From Candidatus Saccharimonadota bacterium (GTDB lineage: Bacteria; Patescibacteriota; Saccharimonadia; Saccharimonadales; Saccharimonadaceae), in NCBI GenBank assembly GCA_028289065.1, contig JAQGHA010000003.1:1-58886 (forward strand): DNA of 58,886 nucleotides, written 5' to 3'. Under the pieces are notes generated by a model that made no database searches, was not told the DNA's origin, and saw only the letters and a list, made by a program, of their open reading frames with translations. The position numbers and the translations under genes are program-made. Shown piece after piece: positions 8,380-16,832 of this stretch (positions are counted from its first letter, which is position 1; every line of letters starts with the position of its first letter).

Positions 8380-10110
8380 CTAACTCAATAGTCGTTTTAA
8401 TCCGAGAAGTGACGCTCCGACTATCAGGATTGAACCACCGACAATAAACAACCGATAGTCAAAACCAGAATCCAGTGAATTATCATTTGTTGTACTTTTT
8501 CCTAATGTCGCCGGTGTATCATCACTCGTGCCTTGCAATGGCTGAGTGTTACGTATGGCATGAGATGACTGAGCATTTATATTCGTAAATGAACTGCTGC
8601 TAGCCCGTACACTTGATGAATTGCGTGTTTCAGCAGCAGGTACAAACTGTATTGGCCCTGTTGGCGCTGGCTTCGCTGGTTCTTCCTTGTTCCCGTAGAA
8701 AGTATCTATACCAAAGCTACCATGCCAATTTTGAAAGACGTTTATAAATAAAACTCCAAACCAATCGGAAATACCGAACTGGCTACCAGATAGGTTAGCG
8801 ATGTTGGCCAGTGCTACTGCCTGGCCGGTTTTTGCACCACCGGCCATAGTATTACCAGATACAACCGCATCACCCGATTGTGCATCAACCGATATAGTAT
8901 TGGTAATTCCATGCTTTGATTCAGCATTGACCTTCAAGTCAGGCGAGTAGGTTTCGTTTTTGGTTACTTCATTGCCTATTAAAGCCGAAGTTGCACCAGC
9001 TGGCGCATCAACAATAACCCCAACCCACTTACCGAGTACATTCACAAATACGAGTAAACTATTTTTGGCGATAATTTCATGACCAGTCAGGTTAAAAATC
9101 ACTACCCCAGTATCGGCTTTGCCGGTTTCAGCATTGCCCGCTGAAGTATTGTTAAGGACGGCAGCTGCTCCGCTTTCAGCCACTGCGGTAATATTATTTA
9201 TTATATCGGTCGAATCTTTTGTCGATACTTTCGTTTTTGATGAATCATCATCAGTATTACTTGCTAACATTTGCGGGATGAAATCTGGGGCAATGAGTAT
9301 GTCGCCTTCTAAGTTTCCGTAAATGTTGATAGTACCAATAAATGATTGTTGGGTTGCGATCATAGAATTTAGTATGTTCACAACATTCGCAACCGCTGTC
9401 GCTGAACCAGTGGTTGCATCGCCAGCAGCTGTGTTGTTAGTTACATTCGCGTCACCGCTTTTTGCGGTCAGGCCAATGGTATTATCTATTTTGAAATCAT
9501 TTTTCACATCTATATTCGTAGCAGCATCATTGCCGGCCTCTGCTTCCAACATAGCCTTAAGTAGCATGGGGTATAAAATTATATCGCCTTTAACATCACC
9601 AAGAATATCTTGTGTAAAACTAGCTATCTTTTGATTATCGCCGACGCCTACCGATGAATTGACCATATTGACCAGCGTTGCTATAGCCGCTGCATCACCC
9701 GTAGTAGCCGAGCCGCCGGTCGTATTTTTGTTTATGGTGCTATCACCCGAAACAGCATCAGAAGTTATATCGTTATCTAACGTAACCGTCGTATCAACCG
9801 ATTTAGACTCATCGTTTTTTGCAGCTTCAGTCGGTTCTATAACTACTGGCTGTGGTGGCGTTTCATACCTACCGGATGTCGGGTTATACTGCCACTCTTC
9901 GCTATCCCAAAAACCAGTACTTTGGTTATAGGTATAAGTGGGTTGAGGCGGCGTTGGTGCTGGTTCGACCGGTACCTGCTCACTTGTGTCGGCAGGTGGT
10001 GTCGTTGGCTCTTGCGTGTCGGCCATCGCTGATATTGGATAGCCCGCCGCAAGAACTAGCGCTATAAAGTAGAGAAGTACTCGACGAGTCATTTTGGTAA
10101 TTATATGCAT
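8380..10110 (-). CDS. Secreted repeat protein with C-terminal membrane anchor
   Basis: 576 residues. Signal peptide about 1-30 (ending SAMADTQ), a Pro/Thr-rich linker, then a beta-rich body with at least four copies of a motif of the form SGDAxVxxNTxAGxAxTGxAxxxAN (SGDSTINKNTTGGSATTG, SGDANVTNNTAAGDATTG, ESGAAAVLNNTSAGNAETG, QSGDAVVSGNTMAGGAKTG). A Ser/Thr-rich stretch leads to a membrane helix (YRLFIVGGSILIVGASLLGL) and KRLLS. No clear LPxTG is present. The motif is shared with the proteins at 10203 and 12458. AAAGGGGGAG precedes the ATG. Likely an envelope fibre or adhesin, by inference. Confidence 0.75.
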   Translation of the reverse strand: MHIITKMTRRVLLYFIALVLAAGYPISAMADTQEPTTPPADTSEQVPVEPAPTPPQPTYTYNQSTGFWDSEEWQYNPTSGRYETPPQPVVIEPTEAAKNDESKSVDTTVTLDNDITSDAVSGDSTINKNTTGGSATTGDAAAIATLVNMVNSSVGVGDNQKIASFTQDILGDVKGDIILYPMLLKAMLEAEAGNDAATNIDVKNDFKIDNTIGLTAKSGDANVTNNTAAGDATTGSATAVANVVNILNSMIATQQSFIGTINIYGNLEGDILIAPDFIPQMLASNTDDDSSKTKVSTKDSTDIINNITAVAESGAAAVLNNTSAGNAETGKADTGVVIFNLTGHEIIAKNSLLVFVNVLGKWVGVIVDAPAGATSALIGNEVTKNETYSPDLKVNAESKHGITNTISVDAQSGDAVVSGNTMAGGAKTGQAVALANIANLSGSQFGISDWFGVLFINVFQNWHGSFGIDTFYGNKEEPAKPAPTGPIQFVPAAETRNSSSVRASSSSFTNINAQSSHAIRNTQPLQGTSDDTPATLGKSTTNDNSLDSGFDYRLFIVGGSILIVGASLLGLKRLLS

Positions 10111-10140
10111 AGCTCCCCCTTTACGATTACATTTTCCTGG

Positions 10141-10172
10141 GAGAGAGTGGCGGTTTTATACGCCACTCTCTC
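10141..10172 (-). terminator. 12-bp perfect hairpin between two surface-protein genes
   Basis: GAGAGAGTGGCG at 10141-10152 pairs with CGCCACTCTCTC at 10161-10172 across an 8-base loop. It lies 30 bases past the stop of the 197-residue surface gene and 30 bases before the start of the 576-residue gene on the same strand. There is no U-run on the minus strand, so it may be a partial terminator or an mRNA-stabilising stem that sets different expression of the two genes. Confidence 0.6.
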
Positions 10173-10202
10173 AACAAACTCCCTTAGAACTGCACAGAGG
10201 TG

Positions 10203-10796
10203 CTAGTTAGTGACACGAACCGTGAAGGTTGATGAGCTGGTGTTTGTGACGTTACCACTTGTTGCACTACCACCAGTAGTGTTGTGGTCAACCTGGGCTG
10301 AGCCCGAATATGCAGATTGCGTATTCGTATTGTAAACATGGATATCGTTATCGTTGTTTACATCAACATCAACCTTGTTCTCAAACTTAACTTTATTAGT
10401 TGAGCTTGGGCCTGTGTTAGTAATACTTCCAGTGTCGCTTCCGCTACCACTTCCAGTACCTTCAAAGGCTGCGCCTGCATTAGAATTATCAAATTCTACA
10501 GTTGCATCTACCATGTTGCTGTTTTCTCCACTACCACTAGCGGCACCCCCACCTGTAGTGTTGTCTCTCACTTCAACATTACCGCTTGCGGCACTTTGAG
10601 TATTCTTATTTGAGAGCTTAAGGTCATTGTCATTATCGACATCCATCTCACTATGACTCTCACTGGTTACTTCATTGTTAGAATTTGGACCGGTTGTTCC
10701 GATTGTTCCTGAAGCCGCTCCCGCGAAGCCCGCGAGACCCACTACAAGCCCTAACGATAGAACGCCTGCGCCAACTGCTTTTTTAAGTTTTATCAT
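10203..10796 (-). CDS. Small secreted repeat protein, pilin- or fibre-like
   Basis: 197 residues from the ATG at 10796, chosen because AAAGGAGG sits ideally upstream; a longer frame to 10877 lacks such a site. The signal peptide ends near GAASG. The mature protein has two near-duplicate halves: TGPNSNNEVTSESHSEMDVDNDNDLKLSNKN followed by a QSAxSGxxxVxxNTTGG unit, then TGPSSTNKVKFENKVDVDVNNDNDI and a second such unit. It has no membrane anchor and no LPxTG. The strongest ribosome site in the region suggests high expression. Composition (Asn, Asp, Ser, Gly, Thr) suits an extracellular fibre that may bind calcium through its DNDND stretches; this is inference. Confidence 0.75.
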   Translation of the reverse strand: MIKLKKAVGAGVLSLGLVVGLAGFAGAASGTIGTTGPNSNNEVTSESHSEMDVDNDNDLKLSNKNTQSAASGNVEVRDNTTGGGAASGSGENSNMVDATVEFDNSNAGAAFEGTGSGSGSDTGSITNTGPSSTNKVKFENKVDVDVNNDNDIHVYNTNTQSAYSGSAQVDHNTTGGSATSGNVTNTSSSTFTVRVTN

Positions 10797-10981
10797 AGCT
10801 GTCCTCCTTTGATTTGTAATTTCTCGGGTGTCCGCCCGACCAAGCCCAACTATTACGCCGCTTGGCCAAATGGCCACAAACGAGTGCGCTTATCTCAAAA
10901 CCTCCTTTCACATTCCTCGCATCTCACTACCAAGAATATAAGACCGAACATTAGCGGTATATGAGAATTCTCACATATAAG

Positions 10982-11857
10982 TTAATTTCTGGAACGAAGC
11001 TGAGAAATACGCGTTAATAAGCTGGCAACTGGAAGTAAGAAAAGCGCCGATATAGCCGAGAAAGTAAGTTGAAGTTTCATAACAATTTTTTCCTCGTTTA
11101 GCCAAATAACGGCTAGCAAATATCCAAATACCAGGAGCCAGCTGTACCAGATAATAACCATTTCGTTAAATAATAGGCTAAAAAATATAATTGCAAACAA
11201 AATGAATACCGACGCCCAATCAAAATGGTGTGACTTTTTTAACGAACCTATTAATTTCGCATCGCCTACCTGAGCTTTGTACGAATAGTGCCAAGCTAAG
11301 CTATTAAGGGCATCAATAATATTTAGTAATGAGTTTTTAGATAATTGCTCGCCAACGCGTACGATGCGTTGCGGGCGCTGACCTTTTAAAACTACCGCCC
11401 GTTTAATAAACGAGGGCGACACAATTATGCCAGCTTGAAGCGAAATCACAACTTCACCCTTTTTACTTTTTTTATACCCCGCTATTAAAGCTTCTCGGCT
11501 AGACCGATGAACTCTGCGACGTAAATACGCCATTGATACCTTTGAACCTTTATTAATAATCGCTCGAACCCGATCAGCCGTGCCGTCAGCAAATCCATCG
11601 TCAACCACTACAATATCAAACCTATGATAATGGCTTCGAAGTAACGATTTTAACGATGCTTCAATTGTTGCTTCGTTATTGCGTGCATATACTAGCACTG
11701 TCACCCAAGGCTGCGTTGGCTTACGCAACTGCCGCATACGTGTTTGAATGTCCACTTCTTGGAAAATACAATATACATGCATGCTTGCTAAAATAATGAC
11801 GCCAACTAGCACAACTGCCGCGAGTAGCAAAAATATTATTACTAGTAACTCGCTCAT
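10982..11857 (-). CDS. Reduced family-2-like glycosyltransferase with membrane helices
   Basis: 291 residues. A membrane helix at about 4-28 precedes a GT-A-like domain: WVTVLVYARNNEATIEASLKSLL, then FDIVVVDDGFADGTADRV, the nucleotide-sugar-binding start of family 2 enzymes. The acceptor part is shortened: after GEVVISLQAGIIVSPSFI I see no DxD in place (LQAG instead) and no ED or QxxRW motif. Two or three membrane helices follow at the C-terminus. It overlaps the sortase gene by 4 bases. It may be a catalytically dead GT2 or a remodelled membrane protein; the neighbours suggest a role in assembling or decorating the sortase-anchored surface proteins. Confidence 0.6.
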   Translation of the reverse strand: MSELLVIIFLLLAAVVLVGVIILASMHVYCIFQEVDIQTRMRQLRKPTQPWVTVLVYARNNEATIEASLKSLLRSHYHRFDIVVVDDGFADGTADRVRAIINKGSKVSMAYLRRRVHRSSREALIAGYKKSKKGEVVISLQAGIIVSPSFIKRAVVLKGQRPQRIVRVGEQLSKNSLLNIIDALNSLAWHYSYKAQVGDAKLIGSLKKSHHFDWASVFILFAIIFFSLLFNEMVIIWYSWLLVFGYLLAVIWLNEEKIVMKLQLTFSAISALFLLPVASLLTRISQLRSRN

Positions 11858-12450
11858 TGCGAGGTCACTCCTGTAAAGTTAAACGAAACTAAAGTTCGAT
11901 AAGTATCAAACGGCCCTGAGCAAGTTTGTAGCGCTAATATAGGTGCTCCGCTATCAACAAATACACTTGTATCGTCCGGGGTTACTTGATGATTCGATGA
12001 AAATGAATACGAAAATATTTTCCCGGTGTCGGTGTACACTTCAGCTGTTGCCCCGGTGGAAATATTTGGCAGCATTGCAAACAAACCCTGCCGGGCATGG
12101 CCATAAATTAAGGTTGTTCCATTGCTATCATTTACCGGTACCGAACGGTCGGCATAAAAAGCCGATTGAGTATCTAGGGTCCAAGTATTACTGGCTTGGT
12201 CATACGAGCCGGTTCTGACAGGTAAATCTATATTCATACTGGCAACTACCACCCGGGTTGGAATGCCTAAATTAATTTTTTGTTGCGCTGGCCCAACCAA
12301 TCGCTGACTTGCTACGTTGGCGACTGGTTGAATATACATTGGTTCTGGTGCAGGAAATAGTATCGCCACAAATGTTCCCAGTACACACAGGTTCATTACA
12401 GCAATGGCGCTATTAATTATTCGGCTATGGGAAGTGCGCCGCTTGCTCAT
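11854..12450 (-). CDS. Sortase
   Basis: 198 residues. An N-terminal membrane helix at about 13-32 is followed by a sortase beta barrel with catalytic His118 (LIYGHARQGLF), Cys177 (ALQTCSGPF) and Arg185 (TYRTLVSF). It joins surface proteins to an acceptor by cleaving an LPxT-type motif outside the membrane. Its gene follows a substrate candidate with LPHTS by 7 bases and overlaps the glycosyltransferase gene, so it appears to be a dedicated sortase of this locus. The TC...R spacing resembles class D/E/F enzymes; the class is not certain. Confidence 0.85.
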   Translation of the reverse strand: MSKRRTSHSRIINSAIAVMNLCVLGTFVAILFPAPEPMYIQPVANVASQRLVGPAQQKINLGIPTRVVVASMNIDLPVRTGSYDQASNTWTLDTQSAFYADRSVPVNDSNGTTLIYGHARQGLFAMLPNISTGATAEVYTDTGKIFSYSFSSNHQVTPDDTSVFVDSGAPILALQTCSGPFDTYRTLVSFNFTGVTSQ

Positions 12451-12457
12451 ATGTTAC

Positions 12458-13018
12458 CTATAAAGACTTATAGTAGCGATATAAAGCAATTCCGCCCACA
12501 CCCAGGGTAGCTATCAGCGCTAGCGAACCAACGGTGATAATTAATGCATTCAAAGTTGCGTCACTACTGGTGTGTGGCAAGGCGCTCACTCGACCGGTAG
12601 CTGTTGGCTGCACAGGGTTAGGCGTAGCAGGTGTAGGAGCTGGCGGTTGAACAGCCGGAACGACCGCGCTCGCGACACAACTTCCAAGGCCAACTTGCGG
12701 AAGCGGGTTGGTAATCGTGAAAACGAAGGTTGTACCGTTCGTGTTAGTAACAGAGCCCGATGCGGCCCCTCCCGCCTGCCCATTACCGCTCACATTTACG
12801 GTGCCACTTACTGCACTTTGATTATTAGTGTCGATAATTTCAACAGTGTTTTCAGTTTTTACCGTACAACTATATTTCGTGACAGATGTACATAAGTTTT
12901 GAGAGTCAGGCCCGGTGAATCCAACATCACATACTGCCTGTGCCGACGCTGATGAACTGATACCTAATGGTGTTAACGCAAAGATTGCTACCGCTAATAC
13001 TTTCAATAGTTTCTTCAT
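12458..13018 (-). CDS. LPHTS-containing secreted repeat protein, likely sortase substrate
   Basis: 186 residues. Signal peptide about 1-27 (ending SSASAQA). Residues about 30-100 hold one copy of the locus repeat (NQSAVSGTVNVSGNGQAGGAASGSVTNT is the pattern, followed by an FTITN strand) with Cys residues that could form disulfides. A Pro-rich linker leads to LPHTS at 147-151, a membrane helix at about 157-178 and a YRYYK tail, the layout of a sortase signal. AGGAGG lies 5 bases before the ATG. It heads the operon with the sortase and the glycosyltransferase. Confidence 0.75.
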   Translation of the reverse strand: MKKLLKVLAVAIFALTPLGISSSASAQAVCDVGFTGPDSQNLCTSVTKYSCTVKTENTVEIIDTNNQSAVSGTVNVSGNGQAGGAASGSVTNTNGTTFVFTITNPLPQVGLGSCVASAVVPAVQPPAPTPATPNPVQPTATGRVSALPHTSSDATLNALIITVGSLALIATLGVGGIALYRYYKSL

Positions 13019-13123
13019 AATTCCTCCTCATAATTACAAATAATTATTCAGCGAACTGTCTGTTTGCTCTCATAATAGGACTGCTTTATATTTTTGTAAA
13101 GAAAAGTTATTATTCTGCCCTGT

Positions 13124-13129
13124 TATACT
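13124..13129 (+). promoter_or_regulatory. Predicted -10 (TATACT) of a leaderless transcript
   Basis: TATACT ends 7 bases before the ATG at 13137; no Shine-Dalgarno can fit between. Confidence 0.5.
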
Positions 13130-13136
13130 GAGCTAC

Positions 13137-13406
13137 ATGAAAACCATTGAACTTCTAGGCGGTACGGTGCATAAAATGCCTGCCGATTTGCGCAAAGCAT
13201 TAATTGCTCATTCCGACGGTCTCGCCGCTTGGAACACTATTACACCGTTGGCACGTAACGAATGGATTTGCTGGGTTGAGGGTGCAAAACTTATCGATAC
13301 CAGAAAACGCCGGGTAGAACGTACCCATACAGAATTAGCCGAAGGTATTCGGCGCCCCTGCTGCTGGCCTGGTTGTATGCACCGCGAACGAAACGGTAAG
13401 AACTAG
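13137..13406 (+). CDS. YdeI/OmpD-associated family protein
   Basis: 89 residues. WNTITPLARNEWICWVEGAK, RKRRVERTHTELAEG and the C-terminal RRPCCWPGCMHR match the short YdeI/OmpD-associated (bacteriocin-protection-like) domain. Members are cytoplasmic and poorly understood. Two cysteine pairs at the end could bind a metal. The stop overlaps the stop of the opposite-strand gene at 13403. It is transcribed alone from a leaderless-type promoter. Confidence 0.8.
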   Translation: MKTIELLGGTVHKMPADLRKALIAHSDGLAAWNTITPLARNEWICWVEGAKLIDTRKRRVERTHTELAEGIRRPCCWPGCMHRERNGKN

Positions 13407-13840
13407 TTATTGTTCTCGACGAGAATACTCAAATTATCACTAATAACGCTTTCGATATTAGCGCTTCCATCAACTTGAATGTTGAAAGTGTTCATGAAGT
13501 CTTGCTTGCCTTCTGGGCCACCTTCAATACCTTCAACAATATCAATGCCGGTTGAAGTGAGTTGAATACCAACATAAATTTTCGCTTCAGCGGTCGCTCG
13601 CTCCTTAGTGTGAATAAAGCCCTTATCGATTAAAAAGGTAAAGGCATTTAAAACATCAGTTGAAACCGAGTTAATATCAAGCAGGTTATTGGTTAACCAT
13701 TTCTTATCACTCGTAACATATAGCCCGCCATTTTTTCTATCAATAAAGCCGAGTTGACGATATTTCATAGTCAGTGGAACGGTCCGTTGCAGCTGATAAA
13801 AATAAAGGATTATCTTTCCGGCTGTTTCTTTAATTGTCAC
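13403..13840 (-). CDS. Unknown protein, possible winged-helix domain
   Basis: 145 residues from a GTG start with AAGGAG 7 bases upstream. The segment from KIILYFYQLQ to LTSTGIDIVEGIEGG has the helix pattern and LTxxGID end seen in small winged-helix proteins. After that a beta-rich tail (FNIQVDGSANIESVISDN) may oligomerise. I recognise no specific family. It is monocistronic and convergent with the YdeI-like gene. Confidence 0.6.
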   Translation of the reverse strand: MTIKETAGKIILYFYQLQRTVPLTMKYRQLGFIDRKNGGLYVTSDKKWLTNNLLDINSVSTDVLNAFTFLIDKGFIHTKERATAEAKIYVGIQLTSTGIDIVEGIEGGPEGKQDFMNTFNIQVDGSANIESVISDNLSILVENNN

Positions 13841-13948
13841 CTTTTCACTCCTTGGTTATCTCGGCAAATTCTGTATTTTGGCATTTGCATTGCACTCTAT
13901 AGTGTCAGTATACACTCTATTATACCCCGGGGGTACTACGATATTAAA

Positions 13949-14635
13949 TTAGTTAATATCAATGGTGAGTGCTCGGTGATCAGAAAGATCATCATTAGAT
14001 ATTTCAATATTTGTAAACGTATATGCCTTGGGTATGAGTGCATAATCAGTACTTTTATTCATACTCGGGTAAGAAATGTACTCTACTTCGTTAGAACATC
14101 GATACTTGTCCCCCCATACCTCAGCCGTTTCATTCAAGTTGCTAAGGTTAAAATCACCAACAATAATTCGTTCTTCACCGCGCGTTGCTAGAATATCAAG
14201 TGTTTCGAGGAGATGGGCGGTAGCAAAGTCAGTAATATCTGTGATGGAAAAATGAACATTAGCAACCTTAACTATCTTACTATCAACCTCAAGGTCAAGT
14301 AGTTGTATTATCCGATTATGCTCATCACCTTCGGCTTGTTTAAGAATAATAGTATCAGATTTAGTAATACGATACTTACTAAGCGCAGCTAGTCCTTCCC
14401 TGTAAGTTTCATGCACAGTACTTGCTTGCAGTCGTGATATTACGCTATGTTCGGCAGGATACCCAAGGGTTTGATTAAGCAATTGAGCCTGGTTATAATG
14501 TGAAATGTTAGGTAAATACACAACTTCCTGAAAAAAGATTATATCGGGTGATTGTACTTGTAAATATTTGATTATAGCAGGCTGTCGTATCTGCCAAGTG
14601 TGGAACTCTTGCAGGTTTAAGGTAGTGATTCTCAT
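13949..14635 (-). CDS. Endonuclease/exonuclease/phosphatase family protein
   Basis: 228 residues. Motifs of the EEP fold appear in order: TLNLQEF (Asn near the start), DIIFFQEV (metal-binding Glu), ANVHFS, IIVGDFNLS (GDFN) and the terminal LSDHRALTIDI (SDH catalytic His). The substrate could be DNA, a phospholipid or a phosphate ester. No signal peptide is present, so it is probably cytoplasmic. A TACACT hexamer (14642-14647) ends 6 bases before the ATG. Another EEP protein lies at 43182. Confidence 0.85.
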   Translation of the reverse strand: MRITTLNLQEFHTWQIRQPAIIKYLQVQSPDIIFFQEVVYLPNISHYNQAQLLNQTLGYPAEHSVISRLQASTVHETYREGLAALSKYRITKSDTIILKQAEGDEHNRIIQLLDLEVDSKIVKVANVHFSITDITDFATAHLLETLDILATRGEERIIVGDFNLSNLNETAEVWGDKYRCSNEVEYISYPSMNKSTDYALIPKAYTFTNIEISNDDLSDHRALTIDIN

Positions 14636-14678
14636 GCACTTAGTGTATCAAGTCTTTCAAATAATAAAACAAATATGC

Positions 14679-15656
14679 TTATTGTTGTAAGAGTTTTAGT
14701 ACACATTGCTCATCAATACTAAGGTATTTTTTCGGTTTCATAATGGTTATTGCTTTGCGAATATCGGATAATTTCGATTCGTCTTCATAGGCTATAATTA
14801 CCCTTGGATCAATATATGAACTGCGGGCCACTGCCGGTGTATTACCAAGGCGTTTCGCTACTCGTTTTACAATTGAAGCAACTGCCCTCTTTCGAGCCGT
14901 CTCATTCGCATCGTCTTCAAGTTCATCTTTTATTACCGCACTAGTAGCTAATAAGGTTCCACCCCACGTTCGAAAATCCTTAGCTGTAAATTCTTCACCC
15001 ATATATTTTTTGATGTATTCATTCACGTCGGCCGGATGAATGTCGTGCATCTTACCTTCTGTATCTTGATAACGGAATATCTCGTAGCCCGGTAGTTCAT
15101 CCAATTGTTTAATAATTCGTGCAATAGTTGGGTCATCAATTGTTTTAATGTGTTCTTTGCCACTTTTGCCAATAAAATCGAAAGTTACATGGGTACGACT
15201 TATTTGGGCGTGTTTTGAACGTAAAGTAGTCACTCCATACGTTTGATGTTCTTTGGCATAGCGGTCACTTCCAACCCGAAAGTAGGCTTCATCGATAAGC
15301 TTAATAATACAAGCAAGTACCTTATCTTTGCCCAACCGCTTTCGAGCCAGGTCTTTTTCGACTTGGCGCCGCAGTTCAGGAAGATGTTCAGCAAAACGAA
15401 GAATACGGTCAAACTTCAGTTTTTCTTGCTTCATCCTGAAGGCTGGATGGTATATAGATTGTAAGCGACCAGCTGAATCGTATCCTCGAGCCTGAATTTT
15501 AGCAGATTTTGCTTTGGCAATTTCTACTTTATCCCAAGCTGGTGGTATAACGAGCTTATTGATTCGCTCAAGTTCTGACTCATCGGTAATCCGTTGGTCC
15601 TGATAGAAATAATGATAATTTTTTCCAGCTTTACGCCGGGTAATGTAAGTAGTCAT
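14679..15656 (-). CDS. DNA topoisomerase IB
   Basis: 325 residues, the usual length of the bacterial/poxvirus-like type IB enzyme that relaxes supercoils through a 3'-phosphotyrosine. The N-terminal domain (YYFYQDQRITDESELERINKLVIPPAW is the pattern region) is followed by the catalytic domain with RVGSDRYAKEHQTYGVTTL, FRTWGGT and SSYIDPRVI with active Tyr281. Arg, Lys, Arg and Tyr elements all appear present. A TATATA hexamer (15664-15669) ends 7 bases before the ATG, with no Shine-Dalgarno. Confidence 0.92.
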   Translation of the reverse strand: MTTYITRRKAGKNYHYFYQDQRITDESELERINKLVIPPAWDKVEIAKAKSAKIQARGYDSAGRLQSIYHPAFRMKQEKLKFDRILRFAEHLPELRRQVEKDLARKRLGKDKVLACIIKLIDEAYFRVGSDRYAKEHQTYGVTTLRSKHAQISRTHVTFDFIGKSGKEHIKTIDDPTIARIIKQLDELPGYEIFRYQDTEGKMHDIHPADVNEYIKKYMGEEFTAKDFRTWGGTLLATSAVIKDELEDDANETARKRAVASIVKRVAKRLGNTPAVARSSYIDPRVIIAYEDESKLSDIRKAITIMKPKKYLSIDEQCVLKLLQQ

Positions 15657-15820
15657 GGGTGGATATATACCGATAATTAAATCAGATGTGAGTTACGGAG
15701 GCGGCCCTTATTTATTAACTATATAAACAAATCGAGGTTTATATCTGACCGCTTATATTGTGGTCGTCGTGAACGGCCCCATTTTTTAACGTTTCGAATA
15801 GTTCGTGACATAAAATTCCT

Positions 15821-16018
15821 TTATGAATGAATTCGTTGTGCCCAAAAAGTATTTAAACTTTCAAGTGCAGTAAAAATATTAGAACTTCGTTGATCTTTAA
15901 CAACAATTTTACGTACAGGTTTAACTTCAAACCTATCTAAATCAGGAAATCGTTCAGATTTTCTGGCCATAAAAGTGTGGATCTTGTTTGTTAGTTCAGC
16001 TTCTGTGTACTGGTTCAT
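15821..16018 (-). CDS. Small unknown protein
   Basis: 65 residues from the ATG at 16018, chosen because AAGGAGGA lies 6-8 bases upstream; a longer frame from 16072 has no such site. The product is basic and mostly helical (MNQYTEAELTNKIHTFMARK...) and ends FTALESLNTFWAQRIHS. I recognise no family. It is divergent from the Crp/Fnr gene at 16170 and shares its regulatory region, so it may be a target of that regulator. Confidence 0.65.
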   Translation of the reverse strand: MNQYTEAELTNKIHTFMARKSERFPDLDRFEVKPVRKIVVKDQRSSNIFTALESLNTFWAQRIHS

Positions 16019-16101
16019 AAACACTTCCTCCTTAGTTATTGCTCCCCTGTGGTGTATGTAAGTAGTATGCACCAGATAATAAAAGAAGAATGTATAAGTT
16101 C

Positions 16102-16137
16102 TTACGAAAATTTTGTAAATTTTCTTACATTATGTAA
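16102..16137. promoter_or_regulatory. Two operator-like palindromes in a divergent promoter region
   Basis: TTAC-N9-GTAA at 16102-16118 and TTACATTATGTAA at 16125-16137 have centres 21 bases apart, two helical turns. They lie upstream of the Crp/Fnr gene, whose likely -10 TATAAT is at 16146-16151, and of the divergent small gene. The likely role is autoregulation by the adjacent regulator; this is inferred from position and symmetry. Confidence 0.45.
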
Positions 16138-16169
16138 AAACGCATTATAATAATAGTAGAACTAATAAT

Positions 16170-16832
16170 ATGAACTCAATTATCGACACCCTCCGTAGCA
16201 CTAGCCAAATTCGCCTTTTTAAAAAGGGCTCGGCTATTTTATTCCAAGGGGAGATTCCTCGAAAAGCCTATATTATCCGCGATGGGGTGGTAAGGGCGTA
16301 TACCGTAAAAACATCTGGTGAAGAGTCTACAATCGCCCTATATACCAAAGATGACATCTTTCCTGTGCCTTGGTTACTTGAAGCCACGAGTAACAGCCTG
16401 TTTTATTACGAAGCTGTCAGCGATGTTAGAGTTTTAGGTGTTACTAAAGAAGAGTTCCATAAAACGATGATGAATAATACTCAGCAATTACAAGAGATGC
16501 TGCGCTATGTCAGCAAGCAGTACACCTCTATGCTTGTTCGTATTACCGGCCTCAGCCAATCTCGGGCAATTGAAAAAATTAGCTTTACATTTTATTATCT
16601 ACTTTTTAGATATGGTATTAAAATGCCGGACGGTATGCACCATATTGACTTAAAACTGAATCATTTGATGATTGCTAACCTGACTGGTTTAACTCGCGAA
16701 AGCACTACAACTAATTTAAAGGTGTTAAAAGAAAAAGGTGTTATCAACTATACACGTTCTTCCTTTTCCGTTAACAAGCGCAAATTAGAAAACTTTATTG
16801 GTGAAGATGGCTTCCGGGAACTGAACCTCTAG
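16170..16832 (+). CDS. Crp/Fnr-family transcription regulator
   Basis: 220 residues. The cNMP-binding-type domain (RLFKKGSAILFQGEIPRKAYIIRDGVVRAYTV region) is followed by a dimerisation helix (SRAIEKISFTFYYLLFRYG) and a C-terminal HTH with LMIANLTGLTRESTTTNLKVLKEKGVI. No Fe-S cysteines are seen. It is a diverged paralogue of the regulator at 7633. Palindromes in its own upstream region suggest autoregulation. Its stop overlaps the stop of the receiver gene on the other strand. Confidence 0.85.
   Translation: MNSIIDTLRSTSQIRLFKKGSAILFQGEIPRKAYIIRDGVVRAYTVKTSGEESTIALYTKDDIFPVPWLLEATSNSLFYYEAVSDVRVLGVTKEEFHKTMMNNTQQLQEMLRYVSKQYTSMLVRITGLSQSRAIEKISFTFYYLLFRYGIKMPDGMHHIDLKLNHLMIANLTGLTRESTTTNLKVLKEKGVINYTRSSFSVNKRKLENFIGEDGFRELNL

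Noticed and set aside
14655-14660. TTGAAA as -35 for the EEP gene at 13949-14635
   Set aside because: The spacing to TACACT at 14642-14647 is only 7 bases, too short for a normal promoter; only the -10 was kept.
15657-15820. Possible small RNA in the gap after the topoisomerase gene
   Set aside because: No strong stem, terminator or known RNA motif was found, so it was not listed.
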